NCBI GenBank assembly: GCA_033851265.1
Contig: JAWWOW010000012.1
Span: 124,001-188,000, forward strand
DNA length: 64,000 bases
Origin: JAWWOW01 sp033851265
Lineage (GTDB): Bacteria > Actinomycetota > Actinomycetes > JAWWOW01
Direction: 5' to 3'
The position numbers were made by a program, and so were the translations under genes. The notes under the pieces were generated by a model. The model made no database searches and had not been told where the DNA came from. It saw only the letters and a list, made by a program, of their open reading frames with translations. Below, piece by piece: positions 34,725 through 42,114 of the stretch (its first letter is position 1; the number at the start of each line of letters is the position of its first letter).

Positions 34725-35054
34725 ATGGCGGACGGGGATCAGGGGGTCGTTCGGAAGGCCGCGCTTTTTGGGCTAACCGTCGAGATCGGTACCCCAGATG
34801 TACCGGCGGACGGCCGCTTCCACGTCCGTCAACACGGCGTCACTGAGTACTCATCAGCCAACAAGGAGCTGGCGGTTGCTCAGTTTGAGGTGTTACGCGA
34901 CGCGGCTAAGGCGTCCAGTGGCATCGACCCTCAGGACAGGCTGAAGAAGGAGCAGGGTTTCCGCGACATTCTTGCCGTTCGTGGCGAGGCCACTCGGCGA
35001 CGCGTCAGCCAGGAGCAGTCCAAGGGCGGCAAGGGTGGAAGAAGCGGCGTATGA
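34725..35054 (+). CDS. Hypothetical protein co-transcribed with the methyltransferase
   Basis: A 109-aa protein, ATG 34725; a GTG at 34662 is possible. It is not recognised. The N-terminal half looks like a small beta-rich fold (AALFGLTVEIGTPDVPADGR); the C-terminal half is helical and highly charged, ending GGKGGRSGV. The stop overlaps the methyltransferase start by 4 nt, so they are translated together. It may be a specificity, regulatory or protective partner of the restriction-modification pair; the sequence alone does not say which. Confidence 0.6.
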   Translation: MADGDQGVVRKAALFGLTVEIGTPDVPADGRFHVRQHGVTEYSSANKELAVAQFEVLRDAAKASSGIDPQDRLKKEQGFRDILAVRGEATRRRVSQEQSKGGKGGRSGV

Positions 35055-35884
35055 CCACGCAAGCGAGCCTCTGGGAGGACGACATCGACGCACCGACGCG
35101 CAGCGGCCGTAAGCGACCTGCTGGCGAATCCACCACGAACGTTGTCCTGTCAGCGTCTGTGGGCGACAACGCCCCGGTGTTCCGCGACATCCTCCAACTC
35201 TTCGTGCCAGTAGGCAGCACGGTTGCGGACGTGACGTGGGGTAAGGGTGCCTTCTGGAAGCAAGTGCCAGAGGGTGCCTACAACGTTTTGGCGACGGACG
35301 TCCAGATGGGCGTTGACTGTCGCGCGCTTCCGTATGAGGACGGCTCTTTGGATGCGCTGGTTCTCGATCCGCCATACATGGAAGGGCTATTTCGGCAGAC
35401 AACCGGTGAGATGGCCGGCTCTGGCTCCCACTCAGCGTTTCGGGAGCACTACTCGGACGGACAGGCGACCGAACACACAGAGGGTGCGCCGAAGTACCAC
35501 GACGCCGTACTAGACCTCTATCTCAAAGCTGGCAAGGAAGCCGTCCGCTGTCTGCGCAACTACGGGCTATTCATCGTGAAGTGCCAAGATGAAGTGAGCG
35601 CGAACACGCAACGGTTGACACACGTCGAACTCATCAACGCGTGGGCTGACGAGTTCTATTGCAAGGACATCTTTGTTGTTGTCCGGCCCAATCGGCCAGG
35701 CATTGTCCGGCTCATCAAGCAGGAGCACTCCCGAAAGAACCACTCGTACTTCCTCGTGCTCGTAAAGCGAAACCCACAACATCCCCATCGCATACGTCCA
35801 ACCAAAAGGGAAGTACAGCAACTCGGGCTCGCGGAGACCAATGCTCCCAGCGACGACATGAAATCGTCCGCTCCGTGGACCTAA
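35051..35884 (+). CDS. DNA methyltransferase with DPPY motif (N6-A/N4-C type)
   Basis: A 277-aa protein. Motif I is degenerate but present (VADVTWGKGAFWK, Asp60 to Gly66), the acidic ATD lies at 81-83, and the catalytic DPPY is at 106-109 (LVLDPPYMEGLF). A later block NYGLFIVKCQDEV fits the end of the Rossmann sheet and NHSYFLVLVKR the last strand. The order I then IV matches methyltransferases that modify the exocyclic amine of adenine or cytosine. There is no separate target-recognition domain, so the specificity region must lie between 110 and 170. The gene converges on a PD-(D/E)XK nuclease 9 bp away; together they look like a type II system. Confidence 0.8.
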   Translation: MTTQASLWEDDIDAPTRSGRKRPAGESTTNVVLSASVGDNAPVFRDILQLFVPVGSTVADVTWGKGAFWKQVPEGAYNVLATDVQMGVDCRALPYEDGSLDALVLDPPYMEGLFRQTTGEMAGSGSHSAFREHYSDGQATEHTEGAPKYHDAVLDLYLKAGKEAVRCLRNYGLFIVKCQDEVSANTQRLTHVELINAWADEFYCKDIFVVVRPNRPGIVRLIKQEHSRKNHSYFLVLVKRNPQHPHRIRPTKREVQQLGLAETNAPSDDMKSSAPWT

Positions 35885-35893
35885 GGCCGAGTA

Positions 35894-36574
35894 TTAGTCA
35901 TCCTCTGGAACGATAAGAGTCTCTTGCTCGCCGGTAACCACTTGCACTGCTGGTGGCGCGTCCCCGCGTGCCCGCTCCTCGATCAACTCATCCAGAAGAG
36001 ACCAAGGTTCCATGCGGTACGGGGCAACAGGCGGATCAACCATCGGCATGGAGGTGGCTAGCAATGCCTCCAACTGCAACGCCGTGTACGCCTTGCTCGC
36101 GCCCCGAAGACCAGACACGCGCGGCAGATCTTCATTCTTGGCAAATGCGAACACCCACTCCCGGTAAAACCCAAAGAGCGCAACCGCGAGAATGTCGAAC
36201 TCGCCAACGAGCAGGCAGGTCGTCTCAACAGTGCTGCCATCAGAGAAAACCACAGGACGCCGGTCGGAGGCGTCGCACTGAAAAGTAGCGACGAGATGTC
36301 CATCACGTTCCCGGATGGAGTTGGTCTGAAGGCTCTTGACCTCCACTGTGAACCGTTCGCCTTTGTAGTCAAAGGCGATGTCACCCTTCTTCGTCCGGTC
36401 ATGATCGTCGTACTTGATCACGTTCTCAACAGGATGCTGGCTGGGATCGAACCAGAGACGGCGGCACTTCATTTCGGCGGCATAGCCCGCCACGAAGGAG
36501 CGGAGCGATGGGTTATCCGTGAGTAGCTCGTCGATCTCTTCGTAGGTGAGGTGCCAATCCTCCAGAAAACCCAC
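35894..36574 (-). CDS. PD-(D/E)XK nuclease, putative type II restriction endonuclease
   Basis: A 226-aa protein. The nuclease core is TKKGDIAFDYKGERFTVEVK with Asp65 and Glu78-x-Lys80, the spacing of PD-(D/E)XK enzymes; Glu34 in YAAEMKCRR is the usual extra acidic residue on the first helix. The rest, with FGFYREWVFAFAKNEDLPR, completes the sheet. The size fits a stand-alone type II endonuclease. It converges on the methyltransferase gene, which is a common layout for restriction-modification pairs. It is not similar to any enzyme I can name, so the target site is unknown. Alternatives are a Holliday-junction or repair nuclease, less likely in this context. Confidence 0.72.
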   Translation of the reverse strand: MGFLEDWHLTYEEIDELLTDNPSLRSFVAGYAAEMKCRRLWFDPSQHPVENVIKYDDHDRTKKGDIAFDYKGERFTVEVKSLQTNSIRERDGHLVATFQCDASDRRPVVFSDGSTVETTCLLVGEFDILAVALFGFYREWVFAFAKNEDLPRVSGLRGASKAYTALQLEALLATSMPMVDPPVAPYRMEPWSLLDELIEERARGDAPPAVQVVTGEQETLIVPEDD

Positions 36575-37153
36575 ACGAGCTAGGCAACCAGGGATCTACG
36601 TCACAAGCGTGGAGGCACGTCGGCGTGTTGTGGCATGGGACCAGCGAATATCTGCTGCCTGAACCCCCTAAACGCAGCCCTGAACAGGCTGGTGTCGCTC
36701 GCCGCGTCAGTTCAGCAGACGCGAGCGCCGAAAGGCGCTGAAGCGCTTGATTTGCTGACGAAGTACTCCGCTTGCTCGCGCCCGCGCGGGACGGGCGCAG
36801 TCAGTAAACCCGTGGAGAACGGCTACCGGTACGTCTATGTAGTTGAGCAGGACGACTCAACGTCACAAGCCCCTATATAGGACCAGACGCAAGGATGACG
36901 CTCTTGGGGCGATAGCCCCGCGCGGCGTGTCACGCTGGATGGTGATTTCGCAGGTGGCACTGAAGTTGTACTGGCGGCAACTCTGCACGTGCAGTCAGTG
37001 CTGCACAGTGCGAGCTTGCTTGGTGCTGCGCTCGCTAACGATGGCGCCATCAAGCGACATCGGCTGACTGCTTCACCTTCCGTTGGTCGGTGAATAGCAA
37101 AGTGCCACTGGCTGCACTGCTCTTACTTATAGAAGCAACGGCTGTTTTCACGC
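36575..37153. other. Non-coding interval with hairpin and CAGTG cluster
   Basis: No convincing gene lies in this 579-bp gap. It holds a GGGGC-GATA-GCCCC hairpin (36906-36919), a TGCACGTGCA palindrome (36984-36993), the inverted repeat GTGCAG-N6-CTGCAC (36989-37006) and five CAGTG/CACTG words between 36958 and 37119. These may bind an element-encoded regulator or replication protein. Confidence 0.35.
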
Positions 37154-37669
37154 TCAACCGGGGAACAACTGCTTCCTGAACCGTGTCTTCCCGGCGGTAA
37201 TAGTTCCGTCAGAAAGGTCGTCTTCTGGATCGATCCAACCGTCATGCCATGCCATCCAGTGCCTGTGCACGGGGCAGGGCTTGGCTCCGCCCCGGCCCGA
37301 GTAATCCCAGAGCCTCATCGAGATGACGATGCATCGCGGGGTGGACCCTGGTGCGTACAGCCCAGCGCGGACACCGTGGTCAATCAGGCCACGGAGATGT
37401 CTATCTGTGAATCGGTCCAGCTCGCCACTGCTCTGGGTCAGCTTGGGAAGGAGGTCTGGAAGCGAATCCTGGAATACGGCATGACCACCGGCGGCAGCAG
37501 TGCCTGCCACTAGGAGGAATAGCCGAAGGTCAGTGCCCAGACTGTAGGCCGCAGCGCGCTCACGCGAGTAGCGCCTCTGGTATTTCGCCCAAGCGAGCGT
37601 GACGGCTCGCTGCTTATGCACGTGTCGCACAACCGCGACAGAGCCATCGCCCGAGCTCGCGTCCGTCAT
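37154..37669 (-). CDS. Hypothetical protein in the element's mobility region
   Basis: A 171-aa protein not recognised. The N-terminal part is basic and helical (LAWAKYQRRYSRERAAAYSL), the middle is Ala/Gly-rich, and the C-terminal part holds Cys, His and Trp residues (RCIVISMRLWDY, KPCPVHRHWMAWHDGW). Its start touches the stop of the excisionase gene (TGATG), so the two are co-transcribed. In comparable elements this position often holds a replication or accessory protein, but I see no diagnostic motif. Confidence 0.6.
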   Translation of the reverse strand: MTDASSGDGSVAVVRHVHKQRAVTLAWAKYQRRYSRERAAAYSLGTDLRLFLLVAGTAAAGGHAVFQDSLPDLLPKLTQSSGELDRFTDRHLRGLIDHGVRAGLYAPGSTPRCIVISMRLWDYSGRGGAKPCPVHRHWMAWHDGWIDPEDDLSDGTITAGKTRFRKQLFPG

Positions 37670-37881
37670 CAGTTGCCGAACACCCCGCGATCAGACTTCA
37701 GCTGGGCGTCTACCTCTGACAGGCGGTAGCGGTACTGATTGCCGACCCTGATACGCGCTATGCCAAGCCGCTCCGCGTTGTTGTAGATCCAGCTCACCGG
37801 CTTGCCGAGGTGCTCGGCGAGCTCTCGTGTGCTCACCCATCGTTCTGGATGGTCGCCTTCCGGTCCTGTCCAACGCTCCAT
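37669..37881 (-). CDS. xis: Excisionase-like winged-helix protein
   Basis: A 70-aa protein. ATG 37881 is chosen because the longer frame adds a Cys-rich leader over the divergent promoter. The MerR/HTH_17 pattern is clear: WVSTRELAEHLGKPVSWIYN then RIRVGNQYRYRLSEVDAQL. Such proteins bend attachment-site DNA and steer tyrosine integrases to excision. It is divergent from the genes leading to the integrase and is followed directly by the 171-aa gene. Confidence 0.82.
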   Translation of the reverse strand: MERWTGPEGDHPERWVSTRELAEHLGKPVSWIYNNAERLGIARIRVGNQYRYRLSEVDAQLKSDRGVFGN

Positions 37882-37933
37882 AGAGCACACGCAAGCACGA
37901 AAGACACCGCATGGCAAACGCCAGACACCATGT

Positions 37934-37945
37934 GACAATGTTGTC
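37934..37945. promoter_or_regulatory. Palindrome GACAA-TG-TTGTC between xis and the integrase operon
   Basis: A perfect 5-2-5 palindrome in the 85-bp divergent promoter region of the mobility genes. Its right half TGTTGTC matches the core of the TTGTTGTCA arm sites, so integrase or excisionase might bind here and autoregulate. The gene to its right probably has a short or no leader. Confidence 0.4.
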
Positions 37946-37966
37946 TCCGTACGTTAGTGTTGCCTC

Positions 37967-38512
37967 GTGCCGAAGCGAAACCAGGAAACTAGAAGGCCGC
38001 GATCTAGCCAGGATCGGCTTCAAGTTGAGCGTCAAATGGGTCCGTGGACCGCTGTCATGGTGTTCGACATTCGGGGGACGGTGCCAGCGCCAGTCGGCCT
38101 GCACCTTGAACTGGCACGAGGAAACTCAGCAAACGCGAAACCAGGCAACGACGCGCTCTCGGCCGATGTGCTGCGTTCGGTGCCCTTCCGTCAGATGGTC
38201 GAAGAGGCAGCGCAGCGGGTCCCAGACCTTGTTCGTGGCAGTGAACCCTTACGCGAGCGGCTTCAGGCACGACGGTTCTCAACCCCACGGGACTACGCGG
38301 AACTAGCCGAGGTCTACGCGCAACTAGTCGGTGAAGGACACCGGTCACCCGTGACCATCCTGGCGCGCATGTACGAGGCATCCGTCAACACCATGAGCGC
38401 CCGCGTGCAGCGTGCTCGCTCGGAGTTCGGCTTTCTGACTGAAGGAACGCCGGGCCAATCAGGCGGTGCGCTCACCGCGAGAGCACGGCGAGAGCTCAGG
38501 GGGAAGAAGTGA
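37967..38512 (+). CDS. Hypothetical DNA-binding-like protein upstream of the integrase
   Basis: A 181-aa protein, GTG start. The N-terminus is basic (PKRNQETRRPRSSQD), the middle resembles a prefolded strand pair (MVFDIRGTVPAPVGLHLELA) and the C-terminal half is helical with a turn (YAQLVGEGHRSPVTILARMY then EASVNTMSARVQRARSEFGF), like the DNA-binding helices found in small proteins that precede integrases in actinobacterial elements. The stop overlaps the integrase GTG by 4 nt, so the two are coupled. It may regulate integration; the function is not established. Confidence 0.65.
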   Translation: MPKRNQETRRPRSSQDRLQVERQMGPWTAVMVFDIRGTVPAPVGLHLELARGNSANAKPGNDALSADVLRSVPFRQMVEEAAQRVPDLVRGSEPLRERLQARRFSTPRDYAELAEVYAQLVGEGHRSPVTILARMYEASVNTMSARVQRARSEFGFLTEGTPGQSGGALTARARRELRGKK

Positions 38513-39735
38513 CACGACGACGAGCGGCTTCGGGGTCCGGTGGCATCAGCAGCTACACGACTAAGCAGGGGGAGCGACGATATCGTGTCGTCTACTGGTA
38601 CCTGGACGCCAACGGGATCAAACGCCAAACGACACGGCGAGGCTTCACCACGCAAAAGCAGGCGGTGGAGTTCTCGCAGTCTGTCGCCGAAAGTGTCCGA
38701 GCAGGACGGTACGTCGCACCTGAGCGGCGCACCTTCGGTTCCTACCTCGACAGCTGGCACGCCGGGCTACGACTGGCCGAATCGACACGGTCGTCCTACG
38801 AGAAGAACATTCGACTGCATGTAAAGCCCCAACTCGGAAGCCAGCGATTGGATCGAGTCAGTCCCGCAATGCTGACGACGCTGTATCGCCAACTGGAGGC
38901 AAGCGGACGCCATTCCGGCAAGGGCGGACTAAAAGCGCGCACAGTGCGCTATATCCACACCATCGTTCACCATGCGCTGGCAGATGCAGTGCGCGAAGGA
39001 ATCTTGGTGACCAACCCTGCTGATAGGGCCAAGCCACCGACAGCAATGGAAGCCCGCGCACCGGAAATGGTGACGTGGTCGGCTGATCAGATGCGGGGCT
39101 TTCTGGACACGGTCAGCCGCGAGCGACTGCATCCGTTGTGGCTCCTATTGGCTACAACAGGGGTGCGTCGCGGTGAAGCCCTTGGACTGCGCTGGAAGGA
39201 CGTAGACCTGGACGCGCGCAGGGCCGTCATCCGTCAGACCGTGACAGCGATCTCAGGCCGCGTGCATCTCCGATCCACCACGAAGACCGGCAAGACCAGG
39301 GTGGTGGACCTGGACACCGAAACTGCTTCGGTACTGCGCGCACATAAGGCGAGTCAGGCGCAAGAACGTCTGGCTGCTGGGGAGCGATGGGTGGATCACG
39401 GGCTTGTGTTCACGAAGGACGACAGTCGGCTTGGTACCGGCGGAGCACCCGGAGACCCGCTGCACCCCGAACGGCTTACACGCACCCTGCAACGCCGAAT
39501 CCGCGCGTACAACATGTCGAAAGGGACCGAGCCTCTACCCGTGATTGGTCCGCATGGGCTGCGCCACACGTGGGCGACGCTTGCCATGGCTGCGGGTATC
39601 CATCCAAAGATCGTCCAGGAACGGCTCGGCCACGCTTCTATCGCCATCACCCTGGACCTGTACTCGCACGTCACGCCGACGATGCAGAGCGGGGCGGCAC
39701 AACAGGTTGCGGAGCTGTTCACAAGCCCGATCTGA
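38509..39735 (+). CDS. int: Tyrosine-type site-specific integrase
   Basis: A 408-aa protein. Domains: AP2-like/arm-binding N-terminus (about 1-65), SAM-like core-binding domain (about 70-160, SYLDSWHAGLRLAESTRSSY) and catalytic domain (about 185-400). Catalytic residues are visible: Arg in TGVRRGEALGLRW, HGLRHTWAT with the His and second Arg, GHASIAI and the Tyr nucleophile in DLYSHVTP. The start overlaps the upstream partner gene by 4 nt. It ends 95 bp from the tRNA-Leu 3' end, exactly where an integrase of a tRNA element should lie. Confidence 0.95.
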   Translation: MTRRRAASGSGGISSYTTKQGERRYRVVYWYLDANGIKRQTTRRGFTTQKQAVEFSQSVAESVRAGRYVAPERRTFGSYLDSWHAGLRLAESTRSSYEKNIRLHVKPQLGSQRLDRVSPAMLTTLYRQLEASGRHSGKGGLKARTVRYIHTIVHHALADAVREGILVTNPADRAKPPTAMEARAPEMVTWSADQMRGFLDTVSRERLHPLWLLLATTGVRRGEALGLRWKDVDLDARRAVIRQTVTAISGRVHLRSTTKTGKTRVVDLDTETASVLRAHKASQAQERLAAGERWVDHGLVFTKDDSRLGTGGAPGDPLHPERLTRTLQRRIRAYNMSKGTEPLPVIGPHGLRHTWATLAMAAGIHPKIVQERLGHASIAITLDLYSHVTPTMQSGAAQQVAELFTSPI

Positions 39736-39741
39736 AGCCCG

Positions 39742-39763
39742 TTGTTGTCAATCTTGTTGTCAC
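39742..39763 (+). repeat. Integrase arm-type sites, right end
   Basis: TTGTTGTCA at 39742-39750 and TTGTTGTCAC at 39754-39763, again spaced 12 bp as in the left end. They sit between the integrase stop and the att core. Confidence 0.65.
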
Positions 39764-39830
39764 GACCGTGCAATGCGTCTTCCTACGCGGGCGTAACCAG
39801 CTGCTGACCTGCACGTTTGCAGTCGGGAAG

Positions 39831-39854
39831 TGGTGTCGGAGGGGGGACTTGAAC
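39831..39854 (+). repeat. attR, tRNA-side copy of the 24-bp att repeat
   Basis: This is the 3' end of tRNA-Leu, identical to 31008-31031. It covers the CCA, discriminator, 3' acceptor strand and half of the T-arm, the classic crossover region for tRNA integrases. Confidence 0.9.
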
Positions 39855-39917
39855 CCCCATGCCCTTGCGGGCACATGGCCCTCAACCATGCGCGTCTGCC
39901 AATTCCGCCACTCCGAC
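39831..39917 (-). tRNA. tRNA-Leu (anticodon GAG)
   Basis: An 87-nt tRNA on the minus strand with encoded CCA. The acceptor stem GTCGGAG (5', from 39917) pairs with CTCCGAC, the anticodon arm is CATGG-TTGAGGG-CCATG, giving anticodon GAG, and the long variable arm (TGCCCGCAAGGGCA) marks a class II tRNA. The T-arm is GGGGGTTCAAGTCCCCC. The 3' end is the integration site of the 8.8-kb element; the tRNA stays intact. Confidence 0.96.
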
Positions 39918-40024
39918 GTGGCCGCCTGGCGTACCGCTAAGGCCGCCCAGGTGTCCGCACGAGGTTACAGGACCGCCCCCGGCCGGCCGGTCCGATTTGG
40001 CGTCGTTCATGAGGTGAACTCCCC

Positions 40025-40702
40025 ATGGCCGAGGCCCGTCCGCAGTCTTACTCTTCGCGAGAAGCCGGAGGGGGAAGGGCCATGGCCATCTGGGGGGACC
40101 ACCTACTGCCGCGACTCATCAACTGCGCATGCAATACGAAGGCCGGGCGCGAAATCCGTGAACGTGTCTGCGCCGATCTGTCCGGCGACGTGCTGGAGCT
40201 CGGCTCTGGCTCCGGTCTGAACGCGCCGCACTACCCAGGCAGCGTCAGCGGGGTTTGGACCATCGAACCGTCGGCAGTCGCACGCACGATCGCCACCAAG
40301 CGGTACGCCGCCACCGAGGTACCGATCCAGTACGCCGGACCGGACGCACAGCGGATGGAGCTGCCCGACAGCCGGTTCGACGTTGTGCTGTCGACGTGGA
40401 CGATGTGCACGATCCCCGATCTCGAGGCGGCGCTCGCCGAGTCCTACCGCGTGCTGAAGCCGGGCGGAGCGCTGCGCTTCGTCGAGCACGGCCGCTCACC
40501 AGACGCCAAAGTCGCGCGGATGCAGGACCGGCTCGAGCCGTTGCACAGCCGAATCCTCGGCGGATGCAAGGTCACCCGCGAGTTCCCGCTCTCCGTAGAG
40601 AAGGCCGGCTTCACCGTCACCACCGCCGAGCACTTCTACGAGAAGGGTGCGCCGAAATACACCGGCTTCATGACGGTGGGTTCGGCCGTCAAGCCGGGCT
40701 GA
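40025..40702 (+). CDS. Class I SAM-dependent methyltransferase
   Basis: A 225-aa protein. Motif I is DVLELGSGSGLNAPHY; further UbiE-like features are TIEPSAVARTIA, MELPDSRFDVVLSTWTMCTI and RVLKPGGALRFVEHG. The overall pattern matches the METTL7/UbiE-like group of small-molecule methyltransferases. AGGTGA lies 8-13 bases before the ATG; an ATG at 40082 is an alternative. It borders the element's right end and belongs to the chromosome. The substrate is unknown. Confidence 0.85.
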   Translation: MAEARPQSYSSREAGGGRAMAIWGDHLLPRLINCACNTKAGREIRERVCADLSGDVLELGSGSGLNAPHYPGSVSGVWTIEPSAVARTIATKRYAATEVPIQYAGPDAQRMELPDSRFDVVLSTWTMCTIPDLEAALAESYRVLKPGGALRFVEHGRSPDAKVARMQDRLEPLHSRILGGCKVTREFPLSVEKAGFTVTTAEHFYEKGAPKYTGFMTVGSAVKPG

Positions 40703-40728
40703 TCCGGCCGTTCATGCAACCTTTCTCC

Positions 40729-40754
40729 TGTCACATCCGTCCTGTTAGGACGTG
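40729..40754 (+). promoter_or_regulatory. Possible ECF-type promoter and palindrome before the sigma gene
   Basis: TGTCACA (40729-40735) resembles an ECF -35 box and CGTG (40751-40754) lies 15 bp further. Within the spacer is the perfect inverted repeat CGTCCT-GTT-AGGACG (40738-40752). This could be an autoregulated ECF promoter or the hairpin terminator of the methyltransferase gene. Confidence 0.3.
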
Positions 40755-40776
40755 AGTACACGAAAGGTCGCGGATC

Positions 40777-41289
40777 GTGGGTGACGACACGGCGTTTGCC
40801 GAGCTGTTCGCTGCGCGGGCGACAGCGCTTCGGCGTACGGCGTACCTGCTCTGCGGCGACTGGCACCGCGCCGAGGACCTGACGCAGACGGCATTCGCCA
40901 AGGTGTACGCCGCGTGGCCACGACTCCGAGACAAAGGCGCGGTCGATGCGTACTTGCGGCAGACGTTGACCCGCGTCTACCTCGATGAGTACCGGCGGTT
41001 ATGGCGGCGCGAACAGTCCACGGCAAACGTACCGGACGTCGTCACGATGCCGGCCGATCCAGCCGACGATCGTCTCGTGCTCCTCACTGCGCTGGCGACG
41101 GTGCCACCGAAGCAACGTGCCTGTCTCGTGCTGCGGTACTTCGAGGACTACTCGGTCGAGCAGACCGCACACGCACTCGACTGCAGCACGGGCACGGTGA
41201 AGAGCAACACGGCGCGCGGTCTTGACGCACTACGACGCACCCTCGGTGACGCGCTCCCCGAGCTGACGGTTGTGGGAAAGGACATCTGA
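40777..41289 (+). CDS. SigE-family ECF RNA polymerase sigma factor
   Basis: A 170-aa protein, GTG start. Region 2 (ATALRRTAYLLCGDWHRAED then LTQTAFAKVYAAWPRL) and region 4 (LPPKQ-like VPPKQRACLVLRYFEDYSVE then QTAHALDCSTGTVKSNTAR) are clear. The YLLCGDWHRAEDLTQ block is typical of the actinobacterial SigE-family (SACE-type) ECF factors. It directs polymerase to a small regulon, usually including its own gene. The membrane anti-sigma-like protein follows with a 1-nt overlap. Confidence 0.9.
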   Translation: MGDDTAFAELFAARATALRRTAYLLCGDWHRAEDLTQTAFAKVYAAWPRLRDKGAVDAYLRQTLTRVYLDEYRRLWRREQSTANVPDVVTMPADPADDRLVLLTALATVPPKQRACLVLRYFEDYSVEQTAHALDCSTGTVKSNTARGLDALRRTLGDALPELTVVGKDI

Positions 41290-42080
41290 TGAGCGGAACC
41301 GACCTGCACGAGGGTTTCTCACGACTGGTTGCCGACGAACCGCCCATGCACATCGACATCAGACCTGTGATGCAGAAGGGCAAGCGGCTGCGCAGTCGCC
41401 GGCGCATGGGGTACGCCGCCGGCTCGCTCGGCGTCATCGGACTCGCTGCCGCCGCGATCGCCGTACCTCTGGTATTAGCGCACGACACGGCGAAGCCACG
41501 CCTGAACATCGCGCCCGTTGCTGCGCCGGTCACTGCTCAGTCGCAGCAGCAACTTGGGCTTGCGCGCCAACGCGCCGTGGAAGCGCGACATGCCGCGATC
41601 ATGGCGGCCATTGAGGAGGCAAGCCCGGCCGGATTCACCTTCAACGCCAGCCCCGATCGATGGAGCGAGGGCGACCTCGAGGGCGAAGTCAATGACGGAG
41701 CCGGTCCCGCTCGGCTCATGGTCGGTGTCTCTCCAACGAACGGATCGCAGCAGCTGCATCCCTGCAAGGACGCGGAGTTCCGCGCAGTGGGGCAAGCCGC
41801 TCGGTGCCGCGAGCGAACACTGGCTGATGGCTCTGTGCTGTCGTTGCGGGACGTCATCGACTCTGACGGCATCAAGTACATCGACGTGGTGCTGACACAC
41901 CCGGACGGCGGTGGCGTGAACGCCGAGTCCGGCAACTTCACGATCGACTGGCCGCCGCCCTCCGTTGCCACTGCGCAGCAGAAGCGCGACATGATCCACG
42001 TGAGCCGTCCCGACCCGACGTACACGGTGGACCAGCTCGGCCAGGTCGTCCTCGCGGTCGACCGCGCGCTCAACGGTTGA
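41289..42080 (+). CDS. Membrane anti-sigma-like protein
   Basis: A 263-aa protein starting at the sigma gene stop (TGATG). The N-terminal cytoplasmic 40 residues contain HEGFSRLVADEPPMHIDIRP, then one transmembrane helix (GYAAGSLGVIGLAAAAIAVP), then a soluble extracytoplasmic domain of about 190 residues. Position and topology fit a membrane partner restraining the sigma factor, but there is no zinc (HxxxCxxC) motif. The outer domain is not recognised. Confidence 0.72.
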   Translation: MSGTDLHEGFSRLVADEPPMHIDIRPVMQKGKRLRSRRRMGYAAGSLGVIGLAAAAIAVPLVLAHDTAKPRLNIAPVAAPVTAQSQQQLGLARQRAVEARHAAIMAAIEEASPAGFTFNASPDRWSEGDLEGEVNDGAGPARLMVGVSPTNGSQQLHPCKDAEFRAVGQAARCRERTLADGSVLSLRDVIDSDGIKYIDVVLTHPDGGGVNAESGNFTIDWPPPSVATAQQKRDMIHVSRPDPTYTVDQLGQVVLAVDRALNG

Positions 42081-42114
42081 TCAACGCGCCATAGGCGGCG
42101 GTAGCCTGCCGCCT

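Larger units (their letters stand above)
31008..39854. mobile_element. 8.8-kb integrative element in tRNA-Leu(GAG) carrying defence genes
   Basis: A perfect 24-bp direct repeat bounds it: 31008-31031 on the left and 39831-39854 on the right, the latter being the 3' end of an intact tRNA-Leu. Next to the tRNA lie a tyrosine integrase, an upstream partner gene, an excisionase and a small unknown gene. The cargo is a SIR2-PIN-like protein, an orphan transposase N-terminus, a small unknown protein, a DNA methyltransferase and a PD-(D/E)XK nuclease. Paired TTGTTGTCA repeats sit inside both ends. There are no structural phage or conjugation genes, so it may be a satellite or cassette that needs a helper. 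Confidence 0.88.

Noticed and set aside
36635..36880. 81-codon open frame in the element
   Set aside because: No ribosome site, no motif and no coding-like amino-acid pattern.
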